A stretch of DNA of 64,000 bases. Source: Helichrysum umbraculigerum (taxonomy: Eukaryota; Streptophyta; Magnoliopsida; Asterales; Asteraceae). Below are positions 17,203 through 28,468 of this stretch, in pieces (position 1 is the stretch's first letter; each line of letters starts with the position of its first letter). Both the position numbers and the translations under genes were made by a program. Location of the stretch: contig CATIUR010000006.1 in assembly GCA_949592205.1 (NCBI GenBank), positions 64,600,001-64,664,000 on the forward strand, written 5' to 3'. The notes under the pieces were generated by a model that had not been told where the DNA came from, did no database searches, and worked only from the letters and a program-made list of their open reading frames with translations.

Positions 17203-17879
17203 CTGTAAAATAAACACAAACAACAGATATAATTTAATGCACGATTAAAAATATTTAAACTATTACGTATTATGAATCGAGATTCATCAAACATCTTAGT
17301 TTAAAATTGAAATTATATATAACTTGTTACAAAAATAGTCTCAAGTCGTATATAAAAATTTAACTTATAACTAAAAAGTCTTAAGTCTAATTTAAATTAA
17401 TTAAATAAAAGTTATTACAAAAAAAAAATTAAAATGTTTGTAAATTCCGGACTCGCATAAACTGGCCTAACGAGTTGAGGTCAACTCGTTTTGCTTATCA
17501 ACTCGCTTTACTCATCAACTCGCTACATTGATCAACTCGCTAAACTTATCAACTCGCTAAACTTATCAAGCAGCTATTGAAGTGAACTCGCTAATCTCAT
17601 GGATTCGCTAGTCAACTCGCTGCGAGTTGAATCTAAATGTCAACTCGTTCGATGAACTGCCGTCGCAAATTTACACTTAAAATCGATTCATCTGTTGATT
17701 TTAACATGATCTATCGATTGATTTACGTTTATTAATGTTCGTTTAACATAAACCCTAAAGATCTATGTCCAATAACATCGTAATCGACTCAAATCGTTTA
17801 AACTTTAAAACCGAAACCCTAAGTTTATAAAAACTTTCGATTTCGTGCAATTTAAACGGTGAAATCCGTTGATATATAC
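17203..17879 (-). other. Candidate 5' UTR intron of the SIRE-type 3' gene
   Basis: Donor ATTTTGAG|GTATAT (17880/17879) and acceptor TTTTACAG|AT (17203/17202), two bases before the ATG, both on the minus strand. The intron contains the ACTCGC array. Confidence 0.55.
17449..17645. repeat. ACTCGC motif array in the SIRE-type element
   Basis: About nine copies of CAACTCGCT or close variants lie in 200 bp, mostly 15-20 nt apart, separated by varying AT-rich text such as AAACTTAT. One reverse-oriented copy (TGCGAGTTGA) makes a local palindrome with its neighbour. The same hexamer is concentrated in the LTR, in the leader before gag and upstream of the internal TATA element, but not in the coding regions. 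Confidence 0.85.
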
Positions 17880-18009
17880 CTCAAAATGTTCGTAATTTGA
17901 AGGTGTATAAAGTCTACGGATTGAAAAACTCGTTCCCGTACTCTAAAATTCGAAATCAAACGAAAAGTGAAAATCGCCTCGTTTCGCCTTTTGACGGATT
18001 CGCAAAGTG

Positions 18010-18140
18010 TAGTGAACTCGCGAGGTTTGTGTGGGTTCGGTGGGTTGGTTTGACTCGTTTGACCCCCTTTATACTATATATCCGATTCGCGAGATTTAAG
18101 TGGACTCGCAAGTTGATGCCAACTCGCAGAAACAATTAAA
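18010..18140 (-). promoter_or_regulatory. Candidate internal promoter of the SIRE-type 3' gene
   Basis: On the minus strand, motif copies (CTGCGAGTTGG, CTTGCGAGTCC, CTCGCGAATC, about 18128-18085) are followed by ATATATAGTATAAAGG (about 18081-18067) and then by the proposed leader and splice donor. The order motif cluster, TATA, leader repeats that of the LTR. Inferred from sequence only. Confidence 0.45.
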
Positions 18141-19562
18141 AACGCGAATGTAATGCTAAGTATAAATAAAAACCCGATATTTTACAAGTCTAAATTATAA
18201 TTAATTTTCACTTGTATTTGTCACATTGTTCAACTCAAAAATATACAGTATAATTGAATTCTGAAGGGTAAAACCTAATAAACACAAAAATTAAAAAATA
18301 TAAAAATAAAAATAAGATAAAACAAAATTACATAACCATAGGTATCAAGTACCATTTTATTAATCACTTGATCAAAATAAAATACATAAACAAAATAAAT
18401 AAGAATTTATCTGCTTAGGGGTCATATTAGAAAGAATAAGCAATTAATTATACATTTAAAAGTCTAAACAGATTAGTAGTATACATATTTCATGAAATTC
18501 AAATAAATTACTGTAAAATTACAACTAAATTTATCATTTATACATTTATATTTAAAAAACTATATCTTAGGTACCTTTATCCACATAGCCTAATTAATAA
18601 ATGCATTACTCACATAAAGTGAATATTTTAATTATAGATAGTTCAAGACGATTACCAGTATTATGATCCACATAAACAAATTAGACTCAATTTTCTAAGC
18701 AAACTCTTTATTGTTAGTATGAGTATTATCAAGTGCTTCCTATTATATGACATACTGAAGAATTCAAGTAAAACACATAACACTGCATCATTAAATTTTC
18801 AAGGTAGCGGTTACTAAATGATGTATCTTTTCGAAACATATAACATACACTTGAATTTTTTAAGGTTAGACAAATATCAAACATACTTTGAATATGCTAT
18901 GTTATCTAAGTCTGTACGTAGTACAACAGAAGATCCCTTCTAGCATAATTCAAAATATATTCGAGAATATTAATTTAATTAAAGGTTTCAGTTCTGTACT
19001 TAGTACAACAAAGTTACCAGTAATTAAGTTAATACCCATATTGCTACTATTTGTCAATTCAAATTAATATGTATGATAACAGTGTATGGCAATACCATCA
19101 TTCAACAATTAAGACTTAATGTCATACATCATAGAATAGTAACACAAAATAATAAACAAGTAGTTAATTAACTTCTTAAGGCTTAGAAAATTTCATATAA
19201 TTTGCCTACCAGTATATCATATGATGAAGCCATCTAAAGTTTTAATAGAAATAAACAAATTATAACTTGTGGATATAGGTGTATAATCAAATAAATATAA
19301 ACACATACCTGATAGAACCGCTGTAGTTCTAAAGCAACTTTATTTGAACCTACTACCATATCATACTTAGGACTTAAGCTTATTATTGTGAAGCTTATTC
19401 TCCTAATGTACTATCATTTCCCTTAGTTTTTGCAAATAAAAACTTAAATGAAGGCGATTCCCCTTAGGTAACAAGCAAATGAATGCCATACGCCTTTTTT
19501 TTTTTTTTTTTTTAATGAACACAGAAATACTAACTATTACAAAAATACCCTTGGAAGACTAA
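18141..19562. other. Non-coding spacer between RNase H and the 3' gene
   Basis: AT-rich, no ORF. A run of about 18 T lies at 19496-19514. It could hold the pol terminator and the upstream part of the internal promoter. Confidence 0.5.
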
Positions 19563-22500
19563 TCACTCTGGATTTCTCATTCCGTTTAGTTGAACCAACG
19601 TTTCAAATCTTGCTCTGTCGAACGCCTTTGTGTATAAGTCTGCTAAGTTATCCAATGATGGAACCTTAACTAACTTTATCAATTTCTTCTCAGCACAATC
19701 TCTAATAAAATGATGTCGAATATCAATATGCTTAGTTTTACTGTGCTTCACCGGATTATTGGTGATCGACATAGTAGATTCGTTATCAATCATCATAGGA
19801 GTATTGGTTATATTTAACCCGTAATCCCGCAGTTGCTGTTGAATCCAAAGTACTTGTGAGCAACAGCTGCCAGCTGCAACATACTCAGCTTCACATGTAG
19901 AAATGGCTACCGAGGTTTGCTTCTTGCACTGCCAGGATACTAATCTACCTCCTAGGAATTGACATCCTCCGGTCGTAGATTTCCTATTCTGATTGCATCC
20001 TCCATAATCCGAATCAGTATAAGCTACGAGATCTAAGTCTCCATCAATCGGATACCAAAGACCCAACTTAGGTTTCCCTTTGAGGTAACGAAAGATCCGT
20101 TTAACAGCTTGCATGTGTGACTCTTTCGGATTAGCCTGATATCTTGCACATAAACAAACAGCAAACATTATGTCAGGCCTAGAGGCTGTAAGATACATTA
20201 GTGATCCGATCATGGCTCTATAAAGAGTTGGATCCACATCGCTATCACTCGATGTATCTGGACCTAGTCCATGATTGACTGGAATTGGAGTATTGTAGAC
20301 CTTACTTTCATCCATCTTGAAGCGTTCTAATAGCTCATATGTATATTTATATTGATGAATAAAGAATCCATCCTTCTTTTGATCAACTTGTAATCATAAG
20401 AAGAAATTCAACTCTCCCATTGCAGACATTTCGAACCTTTTTCTCATGACTTTCTCAAATTCTTGACACATCTTTTCATCAGAAGATCCGAAGATAATAT
20501 CATCAACATACACTTGCACTAGAAGAAAGTCTTTCTTTTTCCACTTCACAAACAGTGTACTATCAATTGATCCTCTTGTAAATCCATTCTCAAGTAGATA
20601 CGTTGATAGTGTTCCATACCACATCCTTGGTGCTTGATGTAATCCATATAGAGCTTTATTCAAACGATATACTCTATCTGGATACTCAGGATCAGCAAAC
20701 CCTGGCGGTTGTGAAACATACACCAATTCTTCCACTTTGCCATACAAAAAGGCACTCTTAACATCCAACTGATAAACCTTTATACCATAATATGATGCGA
20801 ATGCTAAGAATACTCTAATTGCTTCTAGCCTAGCAACTGGTGCAAACACTTCATTGTAATCTATACCTTCTTATTGATTAAAACCTTGAACTACCAGACG
20901 AGCTTTATTGCGAGTAACGATTCCTTTATCATCTCTCTTGCACTTAAATACCCATCTAGTTCCAATTGGATATTCTCCCTTTGGTAGGTCAACCAACTCC
21001 CATACTTGTAATTTAGAGAACTGAGATAGTTCTTCTTGCATTGCTTCTACCCACGAACTTTCTTTTAAAGCCATTTGAACATTTTTAGGCTCGACTTGTG
21101 AGATAAAGCATGAATATAGACATTGATTAGGAATCCCTGTCTCTTTCATTGCAGTATACAAGCTTTGGTATTCAGAATTCTCAGACGTACTAGTTCTGGA
21201 TTGATGCCTAGTTTGAACCGGAGTATTAATATCACCGATGATGTTTTCAACGGGATGATTCTTACTCGTTCTAGTTGTAGTAACTGGTTCAAGCGGTATA
21301 TCATCTTCTAAATTAGTACCAATCTCTTCCAATTCAGGTACATCTTCCGTACGTGCTGAAGATATCCTTAAATGTTTCAAAGGAGTAAGTATATCATCAA
21401 ACTTTGTAGAAAGATCATCAGGATCTTCTGTTTCTTGAGACTTATCCTCTGAAGGTAGTTGTGACTCACTTGTGGAAGCTTTATCTGAGTCAACATTAGT
21501 CTTAATTCCAGACTCCTTAACACTTGATGTTGAAGCGGGACCAATATTCTCATCTTCAAACAATAAATGTTCAGCTATCTCTGAATCACTGACATAGTCA
21601 CTAATAGGAACTTTAAATGATGCAAAAAGATCAGAATAATCAAATTGCCAATCTAAGCCCTTATGAACATCAGGTGAATAGCTCGTAACCTCAATATTAT
21701 AAACTACCTCCAAACGTCCTGTGACTTTATTAAAGACTCTATTGTTTGGCAAATTGGGCATATATCCTAGGAAAAATCCTTCGTCAGCCTTCTCACCAAA
21801 TTTTGCTTGATGTCCAGTCTTTAATATGGTGCATGAAACTCCAAAGGGTTCAAACCCTTTTAAGTTAGGTTTCTTATTGTTCAAAAGCTCATAACAAGTC
21901 TTGTTATGTCTCTTAACCGTAAGAACTCTATTAAGAACATAACATGCTGTATTCACTGCTTCTGCCCAAAAGATGACCGGAAGCTTTGAATCAGCAAGCA
22001 TTGTTCTAGCAGCTTCAATCAACGTCCTATTTTTCCTTTCAGCAACACCATTCTGTTGAGGTTCATAAGGTGCACTGAATTGATGTAATATCCCTTTGCT
22101 TAAGCAATAGATATTCAACGTTGAATTCTTGAATTCTGTTCCATTGTCACTACGAATACGCTTAACTCTCTTTTTATAGACATTCTCTACTAGATCAAAG
22201 AACTCAATTAGAATTCCAGGAGTCTCATCCTTTGATCCCAAAAAGAATACCCATGAGAATCTAGAATAATCATCTGTGACAACCAAACAGTACCATTTGC
22301 CACCTATATTTCTCTTGCTTATAGGGCCGAAGAGATCCATATGTAGCAATTCAAATGGCGAAGAGATAGAGTTTTCAGTCTTAGGTCTGTGTGGTTTCTT
22401 GTGCTGCTTTCCTTTCATGCAAGGAACACACTTATCCTCAGACTCGAAACGTTTTTGTGGTACACCTAGAACCAAACCATTTTTGGTTATATAATTCATC

Positions 22501-23021
22501 TTTCTCCAGTTCAGATGTGCCATTCTCCTATGCCATAACAATGCGTCTGTTTCCGAAGCCTTGGATAATAAACATGTAGACACCATTGAAGAGTTAGGAA
22601 CACCCATGTTGATAGCATAGATGTCCTTCTTCCTTGGTGCCCTCATCAATATCCATTCATCAGGAATTTTAAAACCTGGCTTCAGGACTAAGGCCTCCTT
22701 TTCATTAAAATAAACTGGGTGACCTTTATCACAGACTTGGGAAACACTCACTAGGTTGTGAGTAAGTTCTTCAACATAGTTCACATCCTCAAGAGTCAAA
22801 GTTCCATTTGAAACTTTTCCTTTTCCCGAAATTACTCCTCCTTTATCTCCTGCAAAATTGACTTTTTGCTTGAGACTCTCCTTGAAGTCCTTTAGTAGAC
22901 TTCGTTCTCCTGTCATGTGTCTTGAACATCCACTGTCTACATACCACCAGCTGTCCTTGTTCACAGCATGCTCCTGCACATAACACAAAATACGATCAGT
23001 TATCAAGAGGGACCCAAGCCA
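19563..23021 (-). pseudogene. pol of the SIRE-type element (protease, integrase, RT, RNase H) with two stops
   Basis: One reading frame with no indel but two stops: TAA at 20873-20871 and TGA at 20396-20394. In order: protease YVDSGCSRHMTG; integrase zinc finger (H...H then CVPCMKGKQH) and D-D-E core with TDDYSRF, IRSDNGTEF and NGVAERKNRT; reverse transcriptase LDVKSAFLYG and the YVDDIIFGS active site; RNase H DSDYGGC, STCEAEYVAA and KHIDIRHHFI. The frame is +1 relative to gag and overlaps it by about 25 nt, so expression would need a frameshift or splicing (an acceptor-like TTATGTGCAG lies just downstream). Both stops can be explained by single C-to-T changes of CAA or CGA, although I do not know the ancestral codons. 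Confidence 0.93.
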
Positions 23022-25812
23022 TTACGGTCTTGGTTTGTCCCTTATCATCAACAAATTTAAGCTCTTTAAAATAACCATCCTTCCCATCAGGAGCTTTGGT
23101 CACTTTCGAAGTAGCTTGAGTTTGTGGACGATCAGCCTTAAGAGGTGAATTTGAGGAGAACCTCTTAGGCACATAATTATGAGCTCTATTATGATAATTA
23201 TAATTAAACTCATGTGATCGTGAAGTAGTACCATTCTCATAATGATTATGACCTCTACTTGTAGTTCTAAACCTCGACGGTGTCACATCCCTAGACTTAT
23301 AGACAGAATTATCACTTTGAGTATATGGCCGTTTAGGTTTAGATGGGGAGACACTATGCTTTCCATCTCTTTTAAGAATGTTAACAGGTTTATTACCTAA
23401 CTTAGGTTTTGTATCTAACCCGTCTACAGTCATACTAGAGTCGGTCTGTGTCTTTTCATCCATCACAAGCTTATGTGGTGTTTCAGGCTTTTTGTTAGGA
23501 CAACACGAAGCCACGTGTCCCTTTTGATGACACTTGAAACATGACATTTGCTTGCGTGATTTACTCACTTTTGCTTTCTCATCCGGAGTCTTAGGCACTA
23601 AAGGTTTAAACTGTTCCTTATCAACTTTATCATTAATCTTAGCATCGTTAATCACTCCACCCGATACAAACTGTATTTTGGTGAACTGAGAAGCCTTGCC
23701 ATTATCTAATGATACGTTCTTAATAACATCTTTCTGTGCCTCTAACTGTTCAGGTTTATCAGCTACTGAAATCTCAGGATTAACTTCAGTCATCTCAGAA
23801 TCTTCAGGAATAGGAGTGTAATTGGCATTAAAAGGCGGGGATACATCATTGTAACCTAACCCAGTCTTGTCCTTTACACTACGTTGAGCATCTAACATTT
23901 TATCCATTTGAGATGTCCTATAGTTCTCAAGTTTACGGTTTTGCTCAATTAACCTTAAGTTAAGATTCACTATTTCCTGATCCTTACTAGCAATCGTCTC
24001 ATTTAAGTCTTTGATATTCATATAGAGACCATCTATGACAACAGATTTTTCACTTATGGTATATCTAAGTTTTGTTCTATCCGACGCATCAGACTTAATT
24101 TTATCTTTTAAGACCTGTTTATCATCACTTAATCTACGAATATCCATAATAGCTTGATCAAGTTCAGATCTAACAGTATTATAGGATTCCTTATCCATAT
24201 TTAATTGTGATGACAAATTACTATTTGACACAGTTAAGACACTATTCTGAGATTGTAAATCAGTAACTAAGTAACAAACATCAGCAAGATTAAGAATATC
24301 TAAACATACCTTCTTCTTGTCAGTTTGTAATTCAGCCATGCGTGCCACGAATTCCTTAGGACTCATATCTGGAGTTGAATCCATATATAGCACGTCATCA
24401 TCACTTGCCCTCACTTCAGACTTAGGCACCTCTACTCTCTGTTCCATATCAGTGGGCATGTAGGAAACTGATCCAGCAGTTGTTTCTTCGATCTCTGCCA
24501 TCAAGGCTTCCTCAGAATGAGCTTGCCAATCATAAGAGCCATCCAACTGCTTTACCACTAAGGCTTTGGAAGCAAGAGTACTTCCCGAACCTTGTTTTCC
24601 TTGTGCTTCTACTTTAGGTCTTTGGAATTCTCTAGCAAAATGACCAATACCCTGACAGTTAAAGCATCTGACCTTGGTTTTATCAAACCCTGATCTATTG
24701 CCCAACACCTTTCTACCAGTTCTCTTGAGGAAATTCTTCACATTTCTAGAAATCAACGCAAGTTGATCTTGAAGCTCCAATTCCTCAAGATAATCAGAAT
24801 CTATCTGCTCATAATCCTCATCAAACAGAATAGGATCATTGATCTTTCCCTCTATGTAGTTCTCATATGATGCCACAAAGGAGGCAAGAACAGACAGTTG
24901 CTGTTCAGCAGATTTCACACTCATCGGCATCTTCTGATGCTCTTGAGGTGACTTCTCAGAATTCTTTCCCTTTGTCTCATCACCAGAGGAGGAAATAAAG
25001 CACAGATCTTCAGAAATCAGTTCTCCATTTTCACTAGTATCACCAACTAACAGTGCAGTGGTCGAACTAGATGAAACAGTCGAAAGACTTGACTTTCCAT
25101 GATACAACCCAGGGTTCTGAACCTGATCAGAATCACTATCTCTTGACTTCTTGGAGAAATCATAACCTTTCAGCTTGTCAATGACTTGCTCTAGGGTCAT
25201 AGTAGAATACCTAGTTTCGTTATCCTTAATCATAACACCATACATTTCCCATTTAGAAGGCAAACCCTCAAGAAACTTGTCGGTTTTAGATACTTCTTCT
25301 TCAACAATCTCATGGTATTCTAATTCACTTAGCAGATGGTAGAAACGCGTGACATAGGCATCAAGATCTTCTCATTTTAAAGCTTTAAACATAGTAAACT
25401 ACTTTTTAAGAAGACTCCTCTTGCCAGCTCTCACCTGTGGACTTCCTTCACCTCTTTTCTCTAGAGCTTCCCAGAGCGTTCTAGCAGTATGAAAAGATTT
25501 CAGTTGATGAGCAATCTCTTTAGGAAGACACATCTTTATGCAAGAATGTGATTTATTTTCATTTCTGTAAGCTTCCTTCTCTTGATCACTCATGTTCGCA
25601 TAGGTAAGAACCACAGTAGCATTTTGAACAGTTTGAGTAGGTGGGGTGTATCCACTCTTGATACACATCCAGATTGACAGGTCATGGAATCTACAGTAAG
25701 ATTCAAATCTGTCCTTTTAATTGTAGTAATCCTCGATTCTTAACAACTTAGGTGGAACGTTTGACTTTCCCACCTCGTGGTCCATTTCGATCATTCTACT
25801 TAAGTCAGACAT
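22996..25812 (-). pseudogene. gag of the SIRE-type element with three early stops
   Basis: A single frame runs from ATG at 25812 to the stop at 22996-22998, about 938 codons. It is broken only by TAA at 25719-25717, TAG at 25401-25399 and TGA at 25374-25372. Content: the capsid-like region with WEALEKRGEG and YVTRFYHLLSELEY, a degenerate zinc knuckle (CFNCQGIGHFAREF, last Cys replaced by Phe), a long helical middle part with ITSLE-like heptads (for example YMNIKDLNETIASKDQEIVN), and an intact CCHC knuckle CFKCHQKGHVASCC. Gag packages the element RNA. A long coiled-coil gag is usual in SIRE-like elements. The downstream 780 codons stay open. Confidence 0.9.
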
Positions 25813-25851
25813 CTTAAAAACGTAAAATTAAACTGTTTCAGCGAATTCAGA

Positions 25852-26068
25852 AAACTCAACTCGCAAGACTCAACTCAACTCGCAATCTCAGCTCGACTCG
25901 CAGAATTCGTCGATTCGCAAGCCTCAGTTCGGATTGCTAAAAGATGTCGATTCGCAAGTGATGTCGATTCGCGAGGGATCTTGGTTCGACTCGCAAGCCT
26001 CAGTTCGACTCGCTAGTTCAACTCGGTTCGCAGGCGACGCTGGAACCCTAATCTCGACTCGCGAAACG
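25852..26068. repeat. ACTCGC motif array in the SIRE-type leader
   Basis: More than ten copies of (G)ACTCGC, AACTCGC or GATTCGC between the PBS and the gag ATG, for example CTCAACTCGCAA, TCGACTCGCAG, TTCGACTCGCTAG. This is the RNA leader region, so the repeats would be transcribed from the 5' LTR. Confidence 0.85.
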
Positions 26069-26261
26069 GCTGTTAAACCCGAAAAAACGAATTTTTAAGG
26101 TATTTTTACGACTGAAACTTAAAATTTCGACCGTAAACAAACCCTAAAACATCCAGAGAATGATTTTGATCGTTAGTATTGCAAGAATGCACGTAAAAAT
26201 GACCCGAATCAAAAACACAATAACACTAAAACTTATGAACACACTCGTATTTAGCCCGAAA

Positions 26262-26273
26262 GCTCTGATACCA
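26262..26273 (-). other. Primer binding site of the SIRE-type element
   Basis: TGGTATCAGAGC on the minus strand, two bases inside the 5' LTR. It is complementary to the 3' end of initiator tRNA-Met, the usual plant copia primer. Confidence 0.92.
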
Positions 26274-26275
26274 TA

Positions 26276-26859
26276 TGTAAGTCCCCTAGTTTTAGGATCG
26301 ATAACTTCGTTATCTGTAGTATTAAGGTGCGGAATCCCTCAATACGGTGTTATCTTACTAACAACGAATATGTTCGTATTGCGTTTAATAAGACTTAGCT
26401 TTAAACGGTAAATCGTCAAAGCCTAGTCGTTAGGATTAAGTTTTCTCTGAGTTTATCTAATTCGCAGATCAGAAATATGGCCAAAGTTATGTTTTTCACT
26501 GAGTAAAAAACATTATATACTATGATCTCGGCTCGGCTCGCATGGGCCTGCGAGTTCGGTCCAACTCGCAGCCCAAGCCCAATAAAGGACTCGGCTCGCC
26601 AGATTCAACCTACACGAGTTCAGATCTTCACCTCACAGCTCGACTCGCTGCGACTTGAGATCTCGACTCGCTACGCATTAAACGTCTATTATTTATTTTG
26701 TATTTAATTATTCGTCTAACTTAACAAAACAATATGTTTAACGAATATCACTAACAAAACAAATATTCTTTTACAAATCCAAACCAATATACAAACATAA
26801 TAATAATTACACTAGTCCTATTTCAAGCTAGATCTGTTGTCACACTCTATGTCCCAACA
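26276..26859 (-). repeat. 5' LTR of the SIRE-type element
   Basis: 584 bp, the same length as the 3' LTR. I noticed two substitutions by eye (near 26408 and 26784). It carries the same motif cluster and hairpin (26548-26571) upstream of the TATA-like site. Confidence 0.95.
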
Positions 26860-26864
26860 GTGAT

Positions 26865-27397
26865 AGTTGACAGATTGTAATCTCTTAAAATAATTATTTC
26901 CAAGTTGGTGGCTTAACCCGTTGACCCCAACTTATGCAAGCGAAACATGCCCAATAAATTTAAATGGTTGATGGTTTCTGGATTAAAGGGTTCAGATTTT
27001 GCGGGTCAAAACTACACAACCTAAACTCGAACTATGGTAAACGGGCTAACATGTCAAACTTAACTTATATAACACGAACCACATAACTTATTTAGGAAAA
27101 AGAGTTAATGGGTTGGGTTTTTGTATCTTCATTGAAAATAAAAGGATTCAGAGAGTTCTGTTCGCATGTTGACCCAAATCGTAACCCAAACTCAACCCCA
27201 TATATGAATGGGGTTTTGCATTATCAATCGACTCATAATGTATAAAATAAAGTAAGAAAATAGTTTAATACGAGTACATTTCTTAAAAAAATCTATTTAA
27301 TGTTTACATGTCATTGAATACAATATCACTTCGAGTATTATTTTTTTAAGCCACCGCATCGCGTGGGTAGTGTGCTAGTTTTATTCAATACATTCAA
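26865..27397 (+). mobile_element. Sequence ending in a Helitron-like 3' terminus
   Basis: GCCACCGCATCGCGTGGG (about 27350-27367) can form a small GC-rich hairpin and is followed by TAGTGTGCTAG (27368-27378) and a host T, as at the end of a Helitron. The 5' end was not located; it may lie left of the SIRE-type insertion. No gene seen. Confidence 0.4.
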
Positions 27398-27803
27398 TGA
27401 TAGTCCTCCTAACGACCTCGTAGATGAATCGAATCGATTGAATCACGGAAATAAATAATCGATTGTATGAACGTGAAATATAAAACGCGGGAATATAAAT
27501 AATGTTTTTGTATATTAATTAATCACTATTACAAAAAACAAACAATTAAGCTCACCAAACTCTCCGAATCTCTCGGAAAAAACGATTTTTACAATGAAGC
27601 ACTTTCTCTCAGTCACCTACAAATGAAACCCTAGCGGTCTATATATAGACTGACTATTGACTATTGCGACACTAGCCTAGTGTCTCTATTGCGACACTAG
27701 CTTAGTGTCGCTAATACACAAAAGTGTCATTTTTCTATACTCAAGCTAAACTATATTTATATATAAGATGTTGGCACACATGCATGTTGATTATCAATCA
27801 ACA
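27398..27803 (-). repeat. LTR B, left copy (3' LTR)
   Basis: 406 bp. On the minus strand, two GCGACACTA...TAGTGTC palindromes (27666-27684, 27691-27711) lie just upstream of a TATA box CTATATATAG (about 27639-27648). The right copy is 396 bp; the two differ by about 20 substitutions plus small indels by eye. Confidence 0.9.
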
Positions 27804-27820
27804 AATTTCCCCTTGGCAAT
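27804..27820 (-). other. Polypurine tract next to LTR B
   Basis: Minus strand GCCAAGGGGAAATT directly abuts the LTR. It corresponds in position and form to the tract of the SIRE-type element. Confidence 0.75.
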
Positions 27821-28463
27821 AGCTTGTATAAATCTTCAAATCTTCAATTTTGGCTTGATAAGAGAGTTACCTTCCAACGCGAATCCATTTATTCACCAAA
27901 TGATATGAACCTATCCCATAATAGGTTAATATCAAAATCATATGCCCAAAGCTAACTTTTGGCATAGAACAATATCATCTCCCCCTAACAACTTCATCGA
28001 AACCTTCAACAATCTGTCTGTTCACAATTCCGATCCGAATATTCTCCCATAACCATAATCAGAATTTTTGAGTTACTCCCCCTGAACAGCAGATTATCCC
28101 TTTAACTCTTGAAGGATCGTCAGATGCAAGCGTTTTGTTGTTGATGAACTTGAATCTTCACACACACATAGATAGATAGAGATGATACTACGAAATGGCA
28201 TTGATTTTCTTCTTTTCTTTATTCTTTTTCCTTGGTCTTCTAATAAATATTGAACAGTGCTCAAATAAAAGAAACAAAATAAACTAAAGCTTTCGGAACT
28301 CATTTGAGCACGGTCCCAATTTGTCTTGTAATCTTTGAAAACCGCCGATAAGTTTCATCAATATAATCTAAAGACATTGAGTTCCACCTGAAATTGAAAC
28401 GCTTTGTGGCAATTCTTACTTGTTCATCGGCAACTGATCTAGCTTCTGAAACATATAACATTC
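27821..28463 (-). other. 3' body of the composite copia element
   Basis: No intact ORF. An open stretch on the minus strand from about 28463 to 28300 (reading MLYVSEARSVADEQ at its start) may be the end of a 3' ORF, but I do not recognise it. Confidence 0.4.
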
Positions 28464-28468
28464 TTGAT

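Larger units (their letters stand above)
12409..26859 (-). mobile_element. Ty1/copia LTR retrotransposon, SIRE/Maximus-like, 14.45 kb
   Basis: Two 584-bp LTRs (12409-12992 and 26276-26859) begin TGTAAG and end CAACA, flanked by the 5-bp duplication GTGAT (12404-12408 and 26860-26864). The only LTR differences I noticed by eye are two. The PBS (TGGTATCAGAGC, initiator tRNA-Met type) lies next to the right LTR and a purine tract next to the left LTR, so transcription is leftward. Order: leader, gag, protease-integrase-RT-RNase H, a 1.4-kb spacer, a spliced 3' gene and a second 3' ORF. Integrase before RT shows copia; the large size and extra 3' ORFs point to the SIRE/Maximus lineage. gag and pol carry in-frame stops, so this copy is not autonomous. 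Confidence 0.95.
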
